Assembly: GCA_013399115.1 (NCBI GenBank)
Contig: VXAA01000605.1
Coordinates: forward strand, 287,476 to 351,475
DNA from: Anseranas semipalmata
Lineage: Eukaryota > Chordata > Aves > Anseriformes > Anseranatidae
DNA length: 64,000 nt
Direction of reading: 5' to 3'
Shown here piece after piece: positions 1-12,643 of this stretch. Within the stretch, counting starts at the first letter, position 1. Every line of letters begins with the position of its first letter. The position numbers were made by a program, and so were the translations under genes. The notes under the pieces are model-generated. The model was not told the origin of the DNA. It did no database searches and saw only the letters and a list, made by a program, of their open reading frames with translations.

Positions 1-3000
1 GGCGGGGGGTTTTCGGTAGGTAGTCATCACTCGGGGATTGGGTGGCATCGGTCTTGTGGGAGGTGGTGAGCCATTGCTTGTGCATCACTTTCTTTTCGTC
101 CTTTCTTCCTTCTTCCTGTTTGCTTATTAAACTGCTTCTATCTCCATCCACAAATGTGGTTTTGTTTTTTCACTTTTGCTCTTCCTATTCTCTCCCCCCA
201 TCCTGCTGATGGGGCAGAGAGTGAGCGGTTGCGTGGGGCTCAGCTGCCAGCCAGGGTGAGCCACAGGGAGGCATTAAATGTATGCAGGTTTGGCGTAGCA
301 AGCTTCTGCTTGTTAAACCTGGGTCTAGGATGCGAGCTATTTTTCTGTTCCTGCCACGTTCACTCACTGCTATCGGAACACTTCTTTTGAGTGAAGGATC
401 TGAGCACCAGTTCTAATTAAACATTTATTTCAAATGCATGCCAGAGTGTATGCTCAGTGACAATAGCCGGTAGTGTAGAAAGTAATTTGCAGGTTATGGA
501 AGAAATAAACTGCATCCTTTTGCACAAAGCATGGAGAACATAGGTTGGGCCCTGATGGAAGGCGGCTTTGCAAGGACTGCACAAATATTTGAAATAACTA
601 TCTGCATGTGCATACACCTAATCATACTGAAAGTTAGGTTTCTAAGTTTGTTTTCATTCCTAAAGGAACAATCGAACTTCCAAGTGTTGGTTTGTTCAGG
701 GGTCTCTTAAGAGTTCAGCATTGTGTGTGGGTGAGTTGCCTCCTCTTCAGCAAAGTTGCATTTTTTATCTTCCTTTTAGTGAAGAGATGTGCCTGTGTAC
801 ATGCTTAAAAGCTGGGCGGCAGCATTTGGCTTTGGTGTTTTCAGCAGTTGCTGTTTGTTATTTATTCTTAAATGCAGTGGCAGGCTAGTCAAATACCTGT
901 CAAGTTTCTTGTCAACGGTATTGGACTCTAAAATATGCATGCTTGCTTTCCAGAAGTATGTCTAATATTTGGCTGTCAGAACACTTCAGACACTTTCCTC
1001 GCTACCTTACCTTCTGTTTATAACGAGACTACAATTTATGTTCCAGTAAAATGGCTAATGGTTTAAATTGCATCAAAAGTTGAAAAAGAAGGACTGCAGC
1101 CTGACATAAAATCTTCGGGTTGTAGTATTCCAATAATAAATGCTTCTGCGCTCAGGCTTGCCTTTCTTTCTTAAACCAGACATTAGTTTTTAGAGGTTCT
1201 GTAGGTCAAGATGCATCATTAGATGTTTCTGCAACCAGCTGGGTTGAGAAGGTGATGAGTTGCTTGAAAGATAAGATACGCAGCAAAGAGCTAGCTAGGT
1301 ATAGGTGGCCATAGACCCTTACTCTGGTGTGGAGAGAATGAGGAAGAATCCAGTTTATTTTAATTACAAATGAAATGCGCAGACTTGAAGTGTTTGTTTT
1401 GCTGAATCTGAAACCTCTTTGTACCCATTTAAGGGTTTCCTGAAAAATGGCAATCCCAGTTTTGGTTACAAGAGATATAAAATATACAGAATAGCCCTGA
1501 ATGCATGAATGAATGAAGGAGGGAAGGGATTGATAAGCAATGAGGGGAGACAAGGCAAGCTATTATTGAAGAGTTCTTTAAGCAAGACCCTATGCCTGAA
1601 CATTATATTTTCAGCCAAGCATGAGTAGGTTGGGGTAAGACCACACAGTTCCTTGCTAAAGCAAATCGATTTGGGACTTGGCAGAGAATACTGCCACAGC
1701 AGCTGAATTTGGTTTTGTGTTTTAACCCGTCTGGCATTGTGCACTGCTGTGGTGTCATGGAGTATCAGATTTTCTTAGAGGTAAAAAATCTATAGCTATT
1801 AGACTTTGAGATTAATATATGAGCTTTGAATGTGTATTAGAAAGTATCGGAGAATCCCTAGGTCTCTAAAGCACATGCAGAATTTGACCATGTCTGCTTT
1901 TCTTTGCGCTGTCAGCTGCAGTTTCTGTGCTGTGGTTAAGCTCATCTTCAGGTCAATTAAATTACACTAACCTGCACTGGAAAGAAAAGAGCATATCTTT
2001 TTTGATCCTCGGAAGGTGAAAATGGATTAATGTGTGTAATAAAAGATAGCTGTGGTGAGGTCAGCCTAGTATTACTTTGACACTTGGAACAATCTAGACA
2101 TTCCAACCTGTCTTCAACTAATGTCGCGATGACGCTTTTCCTTCTCTCTTCTTCCATCCTTGTTTTCTATTGTTCACATTTTCCCCCAGCTCCTTATGAA
2201 TATGCTTAGTTCTGCTGGTAAAAGGGCTTCTAATTGGTTCTCTCTGGAGTTTAAGGTGCTTTGTATGTTTACAGGTTACTTGGATAGCTGGCTAAGAGCT
2301 TTATAGAAGTCCATGTAAGGACCTAGTTGAGGAGAAACAGATGCTGGCAGGCTGCACGAGAGGAGTTGAGCAGAACTAGCGTACAATTGCCCATTATATT
2401 CCTGTTATGTCTCCTGTGCCCACGGTGAGCCATCAGCAGTTTGAAGCTTATTAGATTTTCATGGAGCAAAATTCTGTATGCATCATCTGTTTACCAGCTG
2501 ATAAAACTGAATTTTCAGTTTTCCTGGTTGCCATGAATTAAATTATTTTAGTGGCCTATAGGAAATATACAGAAGAGGTATTTGAAATACTTGTCAAAGA
2601 TTAAAATGTAATTAGCAGATTAGATAAGTGTATAGTTTAACACAGTAATTAAATTTGAAAAGCACCATGTATTAGCCGATGTGTCAACCAATATTACATC
2701 AATTTCAGTATTTGTGCAGATCAAAGACATAAGCAACATTTTTTGCGGTGCTTTTGAAATTTTAACAACTTCAGTAACTTCTGTACCTGCTTTTCTGGTA
2801 TTGCTGTATTTAGCTGTGTGATTGCCATCCATTCCTACTGACGTGGCAGTACGTTATCTAAAGTTGTGCCACACAGCCATGTTACATAGACCACAGTTTT
2901 GGAAACGTTGATCTGAGGGATTCAAATGATCAGAATGAATATGCGGTTATTTCCCCAAGTAGTGATGAGCTTTTCCTACTTGTGTTAGTGAGAACTTGGA

Positions 3001-6000
3001 AAAGTTTGTGGGTTTTTTTTTGTAATTTGTATTCATTTTTACAAAACTTGATTGCTTATTTTTATGTTGAGAAGCTTCTTGTAACAATATTCTGGAAGAA
3101 TAAACTTAGATAATCTTTTTTTTGTGAGTGTGTGTGTTCGTTATTCTAATATAAGAATTTCCCGCTCTGAAAAAGGATGTGGTTGAAGTTTTTAGGGTTG
3201 GCTGGAAAAGTCAGGTGCCACATTTGGTGGACAAATACTTTATAAATATTCTCAATGTTAAATTAAGCATACATTGCATCAGTCTTGCTGACTTCCACAC
3301 AAGATTCAGAAGTTGTGTTTGTTCTTCTTTATAGAATGATGATGTTCCTAAATAAAACACCAGCTTCCAAGGGGGTTTCTTATCTAAAGACTCTATAAAC
3401 TTATTAAGGTAACTCAGTTATTGACTTTGATCTGCACGAGATTTTTGCTTAAAGTTGCATTATCACAAGGAATAGATTTACTTATCTGCAACGATACCAG
3501 GCAATATTTTACTTTTACTGTGATTTTACTTTCAACTAAAAGGATAGGAACAACAGAATTGTGTAAAGAATTGTCTGAATGTGAGGTTTGCTTACTGTTC
3601 TTTGTCCTCTCCTGCTCCTATCTGCTGGGATTTCCATTTAATTGTATGACTTGACCTGAATATCCAAGAAGATGCAGTATGTTGTAGAAGAACGTTGATC
3701 ATAGATGCATTTGGAATTCATAAAATGAACCTTTTGGGTCAACATAAAGGAGTGAAATTTTATGTTAAGACATAATTTATAATAAACCAGATGCTTACAT
3801 TATCCTCTATGTATACATACTGCTTGTATTTTTATTTCACCTGTCTGGATTTGAGAACAGCTTTAAGGAGATGTTGACGTTCCAGAGGTGATTCCAGCTG
3901 CTTTCAAAAATTCAAAATATTATTAGTAAGCGCAGAGAGACTACCTAAGGGGAACAGTATATTAAGATGGTTCTCCTCTTTGTGGGGGTTATGATAGTCA
4001 CATGCTCCCCAGTCTGCCAGTACTCTTCATTAGAATCAAAATACTTAAAAAGTGTTCGACATGAACAACCGTAGCTGTAAAGCAGATAATCTGTTGCAAA
4101 CAACTATACGATTTATGTCAGCGAGAGGATGCAAGGGGAGAGAAACAGCCATCCATGGCACGAAAACTGGCAGAAAAAATCCCTATGTACTTCTATCCCG
4201 TTGCAGTGCACCTGGACAGAGTATGGTGTTATTCCTTTACCTCTGTCCTCCCCAGCTCTCTTTCTGGAGATCCAGAAATTATTACTTCAGACAGGAACTC
4301 CTCGACTGAAAGAGCGAGAGTTCTGTCGCAATTGTGATCAAGCCCATTATGAAATACAACTTGCACCAGTCCTCGTTTCAAGAGAAATTGTCTCTGCCCG
4401 CCTTTTTCAGTAGGTTTCGTATGGGTGACGGGTGATGACTTCGGATTATTATGTTCTGTCTGTGCTTTGTGCTAATAATAGGCTACTAGACACCTCTGAA
4501 AGAACTTGCTATTGCTTAAGAGAATCAGAAAGGGATGCTACTGCTGCCCTGTCAGGTTTAAATAATATAACTGCAAATTTATGATGATCAGGGTAATCAT
4601 GGCTGAGATCCAAAACGGGGAGCTCATGGTAGTGATGAATATGGTGTGTGATACCTTAAGCATTATGTCCTTTATGTCTTCTGAGTGGATTGTGCTCATT
4701 AATGGCTTCATGTAGGTCACCCAATAACGTGTGATTTCTTTTTGATTATTTTTGAGCTCTTTATCCCAAAGGCGAACGGAATAGTTCCAGCCTTAACTAT
4801 TCAGGCTGTGGTTTTGAAGGCAGTTTGTCAGCTGGAGAGGGGGGTTGTCACTGAAGGGGACACGTGTGCTTTTTCCTGACTATCCCTGCCACGTTCCTTC
4901 CCTTTGTTGTGCCGCCACTGAAATTCATTCACCTGCTCAGGGCTCAAAGAGCTGCGATGGGTGACAAAGTAGATATCGGTTCTTAAGCAGCAGCTCAGGC
5001 TTTGTTGGACTGTGTTCTTGGGTTTGGCCCTCAAATAGCTAAATATGAAGACATGGGGGAGGATTTACCTTCTCAAGTTAAATGATCTTGTGCAAGGTTA
5101 AAATGAAATGCTGTGACATTGATTTTAAATGTCAGTAAAACTGAAGTGAGTCTCTTGAAGGAAGGCTAGTTGAAAAGTTGTACAGAAAGTAGTGGTTCAA
5201 AAGAGATGCTTAAGTAGTTAAACGCTGGCGTGTCATTTTGTCCTCGGTTTCTCTTCCTCTTTTCTCCCCGGTGTTTCTCACTGCCATGTTAAGTACCTCT
5301 AAGAACAGATATTTGAATTCATGTACAAACAAAATGTGAGTCTTTGTCTCAGTGTTGAGATAGCTACTCAAAGCGAGCATTCAGGTATTCTTGTGTCATG
5401 ACGCATCATGCTGTGTAAATGCTAGAAGTAAGAAAGACTCTCTGATAATTGCGCAGTGCAACATATAATTTATACCAGCAGACTACTCAGGATTGCTTTG
5501 CCTGGTCCTACAAATGACCCAGACTGACTTTCAGACTTCTTCCAAGTTCCACATTTGCTTTATCTGGTTCATTTTGGGCTATACATCTGTTGACAACTGT
5601 TTTTCCTCGTCCCCGTCTTCAAAGGGAACTGAACCACCTTGTATTTTTTCCGTTCCATGGTTCATGAGCAGGCCATGAGGTCTCCAACATTGTATCTTTA
5701 TTATGCTGGCATGCAAATTTGAAGTTGATCAATGAGACCTGGAGATAATTGACCTCAATAACGTCCCGTGATGCCACCAAGCACGGAATGTTTTCCACTA
5801 TGTTTCTCATCTGTGATTTCTGAGAACATACTATAAAAAGTCTGCCACATATCAGAAAGAATAGAAGGCAATGAAGAAACCCCTGTTTGGGAAAGCTAGA
5901 TACTTGTTTATGTATAAACATAACAGTTTTGTCTCAGAGCTTTTATATTCCTGCCACTGACACAGTATTTGAATGCCATCCATGCAGAAGTAATAAAAGT

Positions 6001-8739
6001 AATAGCAAACTCCAGCAGAGTTTAAGAAGTGTGGTGTTTCTATCTCTCAGCATCCAAGTAGAGCTGGTTGAAAATCTTCCTCTGAAATATTCTAACGGGA
6101 AACAGGCTACCTGTAAATTCAGGATTTACCGTTTGCTGAAGTGAAAGCTTTCTTTGACCTAGATTGTGCCTCCTGGCCAAGAAACACTGAAGTTAGGGGT
6201 TTCATGTCTTTGTTGTAGGCTATCAGATGTATTGCCTTGGAGCTAGGACTTTCAAGCCCCTCAGGAACTGTAATTGTTTATCTTGGCTTTCTGTTACTTG
6301 CCAGGTTGGCCAGCTCTTCTTCTGATGGGATACCAGGGCTCGAAAGGGTTACAACAACATTTTATTTTTGGAGTCTCTACGTGAAGTTTCGGAAATTGCA
6401 TTCTTGACTGAATTTTTAAAGTGTTTTTGTTTGTGTCTTTCATAAAACAAGACTTTGGGATTTCCTGAGAACAAGAATTTAGGATTTTTGGGTAGCTTCA
6501 GTGATGTCTCTTGTTCAGAATGTTCCCCTTTAATTGGTTTATTTCAATTTTGTTACAGTAGTTCCCTTGTTTTGCTTTTGAGTATGCTAGGTGAAGGTTT
6601 AAGGAGTACTCTGAAGTCCGAATGTAAAATGAAAAGGCTTTTAGAGAAGTTCAGACCAAGGCAGCATTACATGCATTATCCCAGAGAAGCTCTGCTGTTG
6701 TGGTTCTTCATAAATAGAGGTCAGCGTTAGGTCGAAGTCTCGGCTCTGACTCAGACTCAGATACTGAATGCGAGTCTGTGGGTCTGAGGATGGCCCTGAG
6801 GGGCCCGTTGTTCGTAAAATAAATATTTTATTTTTTGGTGAGCGGGCCATTGTAACTCTCAGTAACCTTCATGGACTATTACGTAGCTTTATGATGTTTT
6901 TAATTAAAAGACTTATAAAGCTGATATTCATTTGCTATGGCTTTGTGGTCTGTAAAGTAATCCGTAATAGCTTGAGACTCGCTGGGTTAGATCGGGGAAT
7001 GCACAGGCAGCCGCAGTCTACAGTGTGCTGCAGAAGGGTCTGTAAACAGGTAGTCTTAACCAAGCAAGTTGAATGTGCTTTTTATTTCCACGTGTGGATC
7101 TTGAAGCCTCAGGGTTGGAACTGTGCAAGCACTTTTCCTTTCTTTCGAATCTGAGGTATTTTCACAGGTTTTTCACACTTCCCCACTCTTTTCTCATCTC
7201 TGCCTGGTAGAGTAGAACTGCTGGTCTCCTGTTAATTGAAGAATTGGAGAGAACGTATTTTTCCATGTTACATGGTTCCCTACAAGTCTTTTGTCCTCAT
7301 TTTTAAAAGGAAGTATTTTTTTAACCTTCACTCTGTGATCTGTTAGACTTTCTCAGTCAATATTTTGAGATAACGGCTATAAATGTGAAACGGCCCCTGC
7401 AATTTAATTGTATTTTTTTGCATTCATACTGCTGGGTGGCCTTAATTTGCGGTTGGGATAGAGAAAATACCGGCTTTTTTTTTTTTTTAATAGAACAAGA
7501 TTGACAATTGCCTGCAAGCTGAATAGAGCAATGAAGGAGATAGCTGAATGACTGCTCCGTGAAGTCTGGCTGTTTAATACTTAAGTGAAACATGTTTGAA
7601 GTTTTGTGCAAGTTTTTTTAGCATTGATTGCGTAGAAATCACTAACACTCTTGGCATTGATCTTCACCAAATACCTTCAGTTGTTCTGGTCATGTTAGGG
7701 TCTTCTCATTCTGATCATTTATGTACTTAGTCAATTGGGATGGTCATTACTGCAGTAGCTTTTGGGATCTGAGATGGAGAAAGCGTTGTCTTACCTGTTG
7801 TTTGATATTTTTTTTTTTTAATATCTTCAAATTATGACGTTTGAGTAACTTACAGATTTTAAATATCCAGAAGTTTAAATTCTGAGTGTCGTGGAAAACT
7901 GGAAATAAATGCGTTTTGTAGGAGTGTACTCTGATACTTCTGCAACAGCTCTTATTCTGTGATCGTACTGAGTGGTTCAACAAAATATTTGAATCAAGTC
8001 CATACACAGAATCGTGGTGTTGTCAGTGTTACATGTATGCGTTTTCTCTTTCTACAGTTTGTCCTTCTTGCTGTGGCTTTATTATGGTGTAACCAGATGA
8101 TGCCACTAGGGTTTTTATAACCACGGTGATAATATTTTAGCTGCTGTAAGACATCCGTTTTTTGTCTGTGCAGGATTTCTCACAATTTCTAGCAATCCTT
8201 ATTTGCAAGACCTAGGACCCTGTTCTATTTTAAGTGTAGTTTTGTGCAGGTTGAGTTTCAGGGATCTTGGAGGCGAGCTGGGTAAGGATGTCATTAGGGA
8301 ATAATGTAAGTGAAGGTTTTAAGGGACGGTGGTAGGACCTTGCAGGTACGTGCACGAGCCCTGCCTCTGCGTGCCAGCATCTGTAAGGAGACTGGGCCCT
8401 ACTACGTGTTTACTCTGTGTGGTATACAGACCTGAGCTCGTGGGTTCCTACAGCAAGTAGGAAGGAGCTGCAAGAGCAACTTCGATCAGCAAAGCTAGAC
8501 CCAGTGTATCGGTAAGGCTTAACTTGCTCGAATGTGTTTTCATATAATCATGTGCCTTTCCCCCCCCTCCTGGAGCAGGGACAAGAATAAGGTGGCTGCT
8601 CACCATGTGTAGTGTAAATACTTTGTCTCTACCTTGTCTGCCCCATCTGCCTGAACAGCTCTAAGGAAATCCATGAGGGTCACAGAAACTCAGTCCTTTA
8701 TAAACCCAGAAGTGAAAATTTAGTGTATTTTATGTCGCA

Positions 8740-9030
8740 GGAGCACGCGGCGGGGAAGGAGGCAGCTGTAGGAGAGGGAGGCACAGGCAGGTGGTGGGGA
8801 TGTGCAGCTGAAGAGGCAAAGTGGAAGCGGAAGATAAGGTGGTGGGTCGGGTAATAGCCAGGCACGGGACCACGGTCAGGAGATGGGGGGCATTTAGAAG
8901 TGGGAGTTCCAGGTGGTGAATGGGTGGCTGAGCAGGAAGCCCCGTGCCAGCTGGGAATTGGCTAGGGGGCGTGGGAAGAGGAGAAAGCGAATAAATGCTG
9001 CAAGAGGTGATGGGAGGGAGATGGTCCTAA
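8740..9030 (+). other. Purine-rich, G-rich block in intron 1
   Basis: About 290 bases on the + strand are dominated by G and A, with repeated GGTGGTGGG-like, GGGAGG and GGAAG words, set in otherwise AT-rich intron. No unit repeats regularly enough to call a tandem array. It is compositionally distinct from both flanks and could be an old GC-rich repeat or a regulatory block. Function is unknown. Confidence 0.45.
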
Positions 9031-10327
9031 TGAACACGGATTTTTGGATAACTTATCCTTTAAGTAGAGGGAGGATGTTAGTTATGGGCTTTGCCATACT
9101 TGAGTGGAAAGTCTGAGCTTTCAGAGTTAATACAGTAGCAAGTTTCCCTTATAAACTTTATTTTCATTCCCCTTTCTGCTTGTCTAGCAAAACCAATTTT
9201 TATCTTAGAGTTTCTAGGTCAGCTCAGAGGAAAACCTCTTTTGGGCTGTTTATTTACAGAAACATGACAGTTGTAAATGTTCTTATGATCGTTGAATCAA
9301 CATAGATTTAAAATTGTCTTGCAAGCTATTTATAGCTTAAAGTGCTATTCTAATGTGATTGCTGTCAGCTAAAAATAATTCCATACCTTGTAAGATCTGT
9401 CCCCCCCCAGTGCTTACCAACTTTAATGAAATAAGTATTTCATTGAGTTAGGATATTTATAAAATTAGAAAAGATTTGTAGGAAGGCAGATAAATATATT
9501 TGATGTTGTATTGTGGAGTATTTGTGCTGTTTAAGGGCATTAAATAGTGGAACGACTTGCATCTGTAAATAGTGATTTAATGTAAGTGTTTTGAGAGTGC
9601 TAGGTATTTGGAACATAATATGAGAACAGTTTTAAAAGGTCAAACCAAATTCCTGTAGTCTTCAACAACCTGTAACCAGCAGTGGCCAGGCAATGTCCAG
9701 GGACTGATGTGCACAGAAAGACCCCTCTTGCAGCATACACTCTGACCTTCGGTTGTGTGGGGCTTTCCTGGGTTCTGTGTGGCTTCCAGAATCCTTTTTC
9801 TGTACCTTTTTCTAGCTGTGCTCTGTGCCATTTGAGGTGGGTGTCAGGGAGCCGTTTGTGTTGAAGATAAATGACTGCTTCTATTCTGTTTCAGTGACGC
9901 CAGGAAGTTTGAGTTGATTTAAAGGATGATTTAGTTAGACTGTTGTGTGCTAACCTGACCTTCTCTGAAGGCTCCTTCCATCGGCTGAGGTCTTTGCAGT
10001 AAGTGCCAAACATTATCAGTCCATCTGCCTGAACTATCTGGAAAGACCAGTTTAATGGATTGAAAACTGCTCAGGATGACACTGGCTGTTACAAAACACC
10101 TCCTTCCTCACTGTGTTAACAGTGGTATAATCTCTGTATATTGAAATAAGATGTTCCTGCTCTTGTGGATCCCCTGCAAACTGTGAGCCTGACAAAAAGA
10201 AGGTGAGGCAGTATGCGTTCTCATGACTTTAATGTCATCAAACCCACCGGAGCAAGCAGTTCCGTTTATGAAGGTCATACTCTTTTTGAACTGCTTTTCA
10301 GGATCACTTGATTAAAAACCAGCAGAT

Positions 10328-10479
10328 GGTTGTGCAGTCTCCATCCTCACAGATTTGCAAGACCTGCCCGGATAAAGCCCTGAGTAACTTGGTCTGACAA
10401 GCTGAACTTGCTCTGGGCTGGAGTTTGTACTAGAGATCTCCTGAGGTCCCTTCCAACCTGAATCATCCTAGGATCATTT
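10328..10479 (+). mobile_element. CR1 LINE, 3' end fragment
   Basis: The sequence follows the 3' terminal region of avian CR1 retrotransposons. It has a 'gcaagacctgcccggataaa'-type segment, a 'gagcaacctggtctgac'-like segment and the hallmark 'gaggtcccttccaacctgaa' at about 10443-10462. The tail is a degenerate ATCATCCTAGGATCAT, matching the ATTCTATGATTCTATG-type CR1 terminus. It is heavily 5'-truncated, as is usual for CR1, and carries many substitutions, so it is an old inactive insertion in GOLPH3 intron 1. Confidence 0.85.
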
Positions 10480-10949
10480 ATTTCTCTGCAACCCACAGCC
10501 TGTGGCCATACATGTTGATTAACTGCTGCCACGGATTTTACACCTGGTAATTGCTGCTGGGAATAGTGTAGTTAATGTCACCTCCTTGACAGATAGTTTA
10601 AATTCAGTTTTCATTACTAAACAAGGGAAAAAAAAATTAGAACTTAAGCTGTTTGCATCATAACAGAACGCTTTTTGTGAATAGAAAGAAGTATGTATTT
10701 ATCATATTACAGCTGTTTGCCCAGTAGATTCTCAGTTTATGTATGTGTTCTCTGATTTCAAAAATTATTTTTTATGTAAAGAGGCTATTTGATTGGAAAT
10801 AGAATGTAGGAGTTGTTATTTTTTTTACTAAGCAAATACTGCACCTTATCTTGCATGTTTTTTGGCAAAGAAATGTCTGGTGCTACCAAAAGCGTTTTAC
10901 AGAATGGCTGACTTCTGAGGGTAGCTGATGCTCACAAAGTATCAGTTTT

Positions 10950-11010
10950 GAGTAAAAAGGCTGGTTAGATGACTTCTCAAATGCCTTTCCAACCTTATGT
11001 TTATGGCCTT
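10950..11010 (+). mobile_element. Possible short, degraded CR1 3' end
   Basis: A stretch reading approximately 'ggttagatgacttctcaaat' followed by 'cctttccaaccttatg' resembles the CR1 terminus 'gactagatgatctc...ggtcccttccaacc'. It is only about 60 bases long and divergent, so this is a tentative call. Confidence 0.4.
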
Positions 11011-12286
11011 TTAAATAAACATCTGTGACATTTCAGTGGCTTTCTAGTAATTCACAGTTTTTGTGGAATTTTTAGAAGTATTGGTCATTTATGTAATACA
11101 GCTCTTGAAAACAGTTAAGTGTTAATGGAAACAAATATTTTCATGTTCCTAGAACTCTAGGTTTAATGGCATGCATTAGTTGGTGACTGGTATGTATGTC
11201 TAGTGGGCTTCAGATGTGTCCATCTGATATCTGTATGCAGTGGCAGCTATCGTTTGCAAACAGAATAAAGTTGTATTGCTCATGATTTAAGCTAGCCTTT
11301 GTTTCTGGATAGGGTAAATTTAATGAAAGTGCTTTGTTTTTGTTTTGTTTTGTTTCCTGTATACCAAAGCGGATGTTTTCATAGAGAGGATGCATTGCTA
11401 GGGGAGTTTTGGAAGGTCTTTCTGGATCATACCAAGTGTTTCCACAATCATTTCTCAAGACAAATTATTTCTCAGAATGATTTTTGTTTTGCCTTGCATG
11501 TTTTGTAATATTAAGTGTTGGCTACTCTATAATTTAAATAGAATCCTTTTCATATTTTTTTTTGTCACAATTGACTTTTGTACTCCACTGCTTGGCAATA
11601 CATATATTTCTAGCTATTGAGTAAATTGTGTCAAATATTCAGTTCTGCCACTCAAGCAGACAGCTATCAATAGAAGTACAGATGAAGAAGCATGATGGAT
11701 GTGGTATGGTTCATAGAATAAATGTGGTTTGCAGCTTTGCAGTCCACATAAGAACAATATATACCATGTTTCAGAAATATGAGTGTTTTCAAAGGATTTA
11801 AATGATAAAATAGTAGCTGTTCTAGATATTTACTTGAAAATGTTTTGGTGTCTTTTGGTTTACTATATTCGGCTTGGAAAGTCTGTTCCTTAGTTTGTGC
11901 TGATTGGCATATTTGTGTTTGATCTTTTAATTTTAAGTAAAATATGGAGTATTCTGTATATTGATTTTCAGAATATTATTACTTCAGTGCCATATTGCTT
12001 ATGGATATAAAAACATGTTAATACCTCTCAGGAAACTCATATAAGCCTGTGTGATGTCAGTAATGCCAAATGCTTCATGTCTTAAAAATGGGATTAGTTA
12101 ATTTTGACTACATACAAACTACATGGTATATCTTGCCGTTCTGCTTTGTGTCACTTTCCTGAAGGTTCCCCGTTCTTCAAAGAACAAGCTAAGTGTCAAA
12201 ACTAATAGAGGATGAGTCTGTTCCTCTTTCACGTTTCCAATACAGGAATGATGGTTGTCTAGTAGTGCTACTTCAAAAGTGTATGA

Positions 12287-12643
<357 letters not shown>

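Noticed and set aside
4299..4320. LKERE peptide resembling the LKDRE end of GOLPH3 exon 1
   Set aside because: No GT donor follows GAG, and the preceding codons do not match the conserved LMEEVLLLG segment. It is a coincidence.
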